A program made the position numbers and the translations under genes. From assembly GCA_028716065.1 (NCBI GenBank), contig JAQUQN010000054.1:1-7013 (forward strand): 7,013 nucleotides of DNA, read 5' to 3'. The notes beneath the pieces were generated by a model. That model was not told where the DNA came from, did not search any database, and saw only the letters and a program-made list of their open reading frames with translations. Source of the DNA: Candidatus Omnitrophota bacterium. GTDB lineage: Bacteria > Omnitrophota > Gorgyraeia > 2-01-FULL-45-10. Positions 5,376-7,013 of the stretch are shown here, in pieces (the stretch's first letter is position 1; each line of letters starts with the position of its first letter).

Positions 5376-6290
5376 CTAGATTATTTTTATCTCAAGCTCC
5401 AGAGGTATATTATAATTCTGGAGCACCCGCTTTTTTATAATACCTATAAGCTGAAGGACATCGCCTGAACTGGCGCGATCTCTGTTAACTATAAAGTTCG
5501 CGTGTTTTTCGGATATCTGAGCGCCGCCGCTTACGGTGCCCTTCAGGCCCAACATGTCTATCATCTGTCCGCAGCTAAACTGCGAATCTTTCGGATTTTT
5601 AAATACGCATCCGGCGCTCGGCATGTCAAGTGATTGTTTATTCCTTTTCATGCTCAAAAAGTTCGCGCATCTCGAATTTAACACAAAACTCTTCTGCTTC
5701 TTGAGCCGCAGCGTGGCTTCCAATATTACATAAGAGGACAGGTTTGAACGCCTGTAACCGAATCTTAGATCCTTCTTCTTTAGAATCTTGGCCTTTCCGG
5801 AATAGTCCATCACTTTCAGGGAGACGATATGATCCCCTATATTTTTAAAGACAGGGTTCGCCGAACCTCCGGCGTTCATGAAGACCGCGCCGCCGACAGA
5901 ACCGGGTATACCGATGAGCGATTCCAGCCCCTCAAGGCCTTTTTCGCAGCAAAGCCTGACAAGCCTGGATACATTGAAACCCGCCCCTACTTTTAGGAGA
6001 GTGCCTTTAATATCCACCTTCTTGAAAATCGGCGAACCGAGATGTATCACCATGCCTTTAAATCCGGAATCACCGGCCAGGATATTCGTGCCGCCTCCGA
6101 CCACGAAGACGCGCGTATTGTGTCTCTTGGCAAACAAAAGTATTTTTGCCAGATCTTTTATATCACGTGTTTCGACCCAGATATCGGCCGGCCCGCATAT
6201 CCTGAAGGACGTGTGGCCCGACAGGCGTTCTTTGAACCTTATCTTTCCCTTGACCGAACCCTTAAGGTCCGTTATGACATCCCTATTCAT
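5376..6290 (-). CDS. murB: UDP-N-acetylenolpyruvoylglucosamine reductase (type II)
   Basis: FAD enzyme that uses NADPH to reduce UDP-GlcNAc-enolpyruvate to UDP-MurNAc, the second committed step of murein synthesis. It has 304 residues. The FAD-binding domain carries VVGGGTNILAGDSGF (63-77) and GIPGSVGGAVFMNAG (127-141). RFGYRRS (176-182) has the tyrosine-arginine pair. Domain 3 has PSAGCVFKNP (224-233), GGAQISEKHANFIVN (255-269) and a final LELEI, where E300 is the likely catalytic glutamate. The length and the short substrate domain fit type II MurB. The general-acid position, Ser in E. coli (S229), is Cys here (C228), a substitution I recall from other type II enzymes and expect to be functional. 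The start overlaps the murC stop by ATGA, so translation is coupled. Confidence 0.97.
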   Translation of the reverse strand: MNRDVITDLKGSVKGKIRFKERLSGHTSFRICGPADIWVETRDIKDLAKILLFAKRHNTRVFVVGGGTNILAGDSGFKGMVIHLGSPIFKKVDIKGTLLKVGAGFNVSRLVRLCCEKGLEGLESLIGIPGSVGGAVFMNAGGSANPVFKNIGDHIVSLKVMDYSGKAKILKKKDLRFGYRRSNLSSYVILEATLRLKKQKSFVLNSRCANFLSMKRNKQSLDMPSAGCVFKNPKDSQFSCGQMIDMLGLKGTVSGGAQISEKHANFIVNRDRASSGDVLQLIGIIKKRVLQNYNIPLELEIKII

Positions 6291-7013
6291 CTGACCAGAA
6301 CCTTATTCAACCTTTCAGACAATTCGTTCGCCACGTCTTTTATATCCCCTGCCCCCAGAATGAGTATCATATCGCCGGCCATTTTGATCTTCATGAGATG
6401 ATCGGCTATCACATCCTTGCTCATCATGGAGACATCGACCAGGCCATTGGATTTCACCCTGTCATAGATATTCTTTACCGATACACCTTCGATCGGTTCT
6501 TCACTGGCGGCATAAATATCCGTCAATACAAGCTTATCGGCGCCGTTGAAACATTTTCCGAAACCATCCGCAAGATACAGAGTCCTCGAGTACCTGTGCG
6601 GCTGAAATACCACGATCAACCTCTTCTTCCAGTTGGAACACGCCTCGATCACGGCTTTTATTTCCGTGGGATGATGCGCGTAATCTTCTATGAGCATCAC
6701 GCCGTCCGAATCGGCCCTCAGATGAAACCTTCTTTTGGTCCCGCGAAAATCTTTTATAGATCCGGCTATCTCATCAAATTCAAGACCGAGGTCGAGCGCA
6801 ACGAGTATCGCTGCCAGGCCGTTCAATACATTGTGTCTTCCGGGGATCTTAAGCGAAATCTTGCCGAGCATCTTACTTTTATAGATAGCCGAGAAAGAAA
6901 CGGTAAATCTGTCCATTATTATATCGGCCGCGTATATGTCAGAACTTTTAGAAAAACCGAAACTCTGAGCCGGGTATCTTTCATTGGACGAAGCGAGACC
7001 GCTAATTATCTTA
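6287..7013 (-). CDS. murC: UDP-N-acetylmuramate--L-alanine ligase, C-terminal half (runs off the window)
   Basis: Cytosolic Mur ligase that adds L-Ala to UDP-MurNAc using ATP. The last 241 residues are visible; the reading frame is open to the right edge (its first codon there is 7012-7010), so the N-terminal UDP-binding domain and most of the ATP loop lie outside. Visible signatures of the central and C-terminal domains are IPGRHNVLNGLAAI (HN-N block), GTKRRF, DYAHHPTEI with the catalytic-type HH pair, FQPHRYSRT, VLTDIYAASEEPI and LILGAGDI. The DYAHHP and FQPHRYSRT pair are specific to MurC among the Mur ligases. A methionine codon at 6916 lies in the middle of the ATPase domain and is not the start. 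It overlaps murB by 4 nt. Confidence 0.97.
   Translation of the reverse strand, partial: KIISGLASSNERYPAQSFGFSKSSDIYAADIIMDRFTVSFSAIYKSKMLGKISLKIPGRHNVLNGLAAILVALDLGLEFDEIAGSIKDFRGTKRRFHLRADSDGVMLIEDYAHHPTEIKAVIEACSNWKKRLIVVFQPHRYSRTLYLADGFGKCFNGADKLVLTDIYAASEEPIEGVSVKNIYDRVKSNGLVDVSMMSKDVIADHLMKIKMAGDMILILGAGDIKDVANELSERLNKVLVR

Noticed and set aside
6914..6916. ATG as the murC start.
   Set aside because: The frame stays open to the window edge, and the 32 upstream codons continue MurC-like sequence. The ATG lies within the central domain.

Overview
The window is a compact bacterial gene block. Every gene I can support lies on the minus strand, so transcription runs from the right edge to the left. 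It holds the end of a peptidoglycan and cell-division (dcw) cluster, murC-murB-ddl-ftsQ-ftsA, followed by a yggS-proC-yggT-MTAP block. Full murein precursor genes, FtsQ and a membrane-anchored FtsA point to a walled bacterium. ATA for isoleucine and AGG for arginine are frequent, GC content looks intermediate, and the spacers carry short degenerate palindromic repeats. That combination reminds me of uncultivated lineages such as Omnitrophota, but this is a low-confidence guess from style, not a placement.

Right part (2575-7013): murC (its N-terminal half lies outside the window), murB, ddl, ftsQ and ftsA are joined by ATGA overlaps or gaps of 5-13 nt. They almost certainly form one polycistronic unit. 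MurC and MurB finish UDP-MurNAc-L-Ala, Ddl supplies D-Ala-D-Ala, and FtsQ and FtsA are divisome proteins. The FtsA is unusual: about 60 residues are missing between its second phosphate loop and its adenosine motif, the region that in canonical FtsA holds much of subdomain 2B, the FtsZ-binding part. The gene that normally follows ftsA, ftsZ, is not there.

Middle (2140-2574): this is the only large non-coding gap, about 435 nt. It holds two nested inverted-repeat structures (2212-2305 and 2396-2547), an 18-nt tandem duplication and a C8/G8 run. On the yggS side there is a strong sigma70-type promoter (TTGACT, 17 nt, extended TGC-TATTTT) whose predicted start lies only a few nt before the yggS ATG. 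The yggS transcript is therefore probably leaderless or nearly so.

Left part (1-2139): yggS (PLP homeostasis), proC (last step of proline synthesis), yggT (small membrane protein) and the start of an MTAP/PNP-family phosphorylase. The yggS-yggT pair beside division genes is a known arrangement, as in the ylmE-ylmG region downstream of ftsAZ in Bacillus. Two heptanucleotide-period repeats stand out. One is (GCNGTAC)x4 inside the yggS reading frame. The other is a 7-nt-period array in the yggS-proC spacer that folds back on itself. No mobile-element protein, tRNA, rRNA or CRISPR array was seen.
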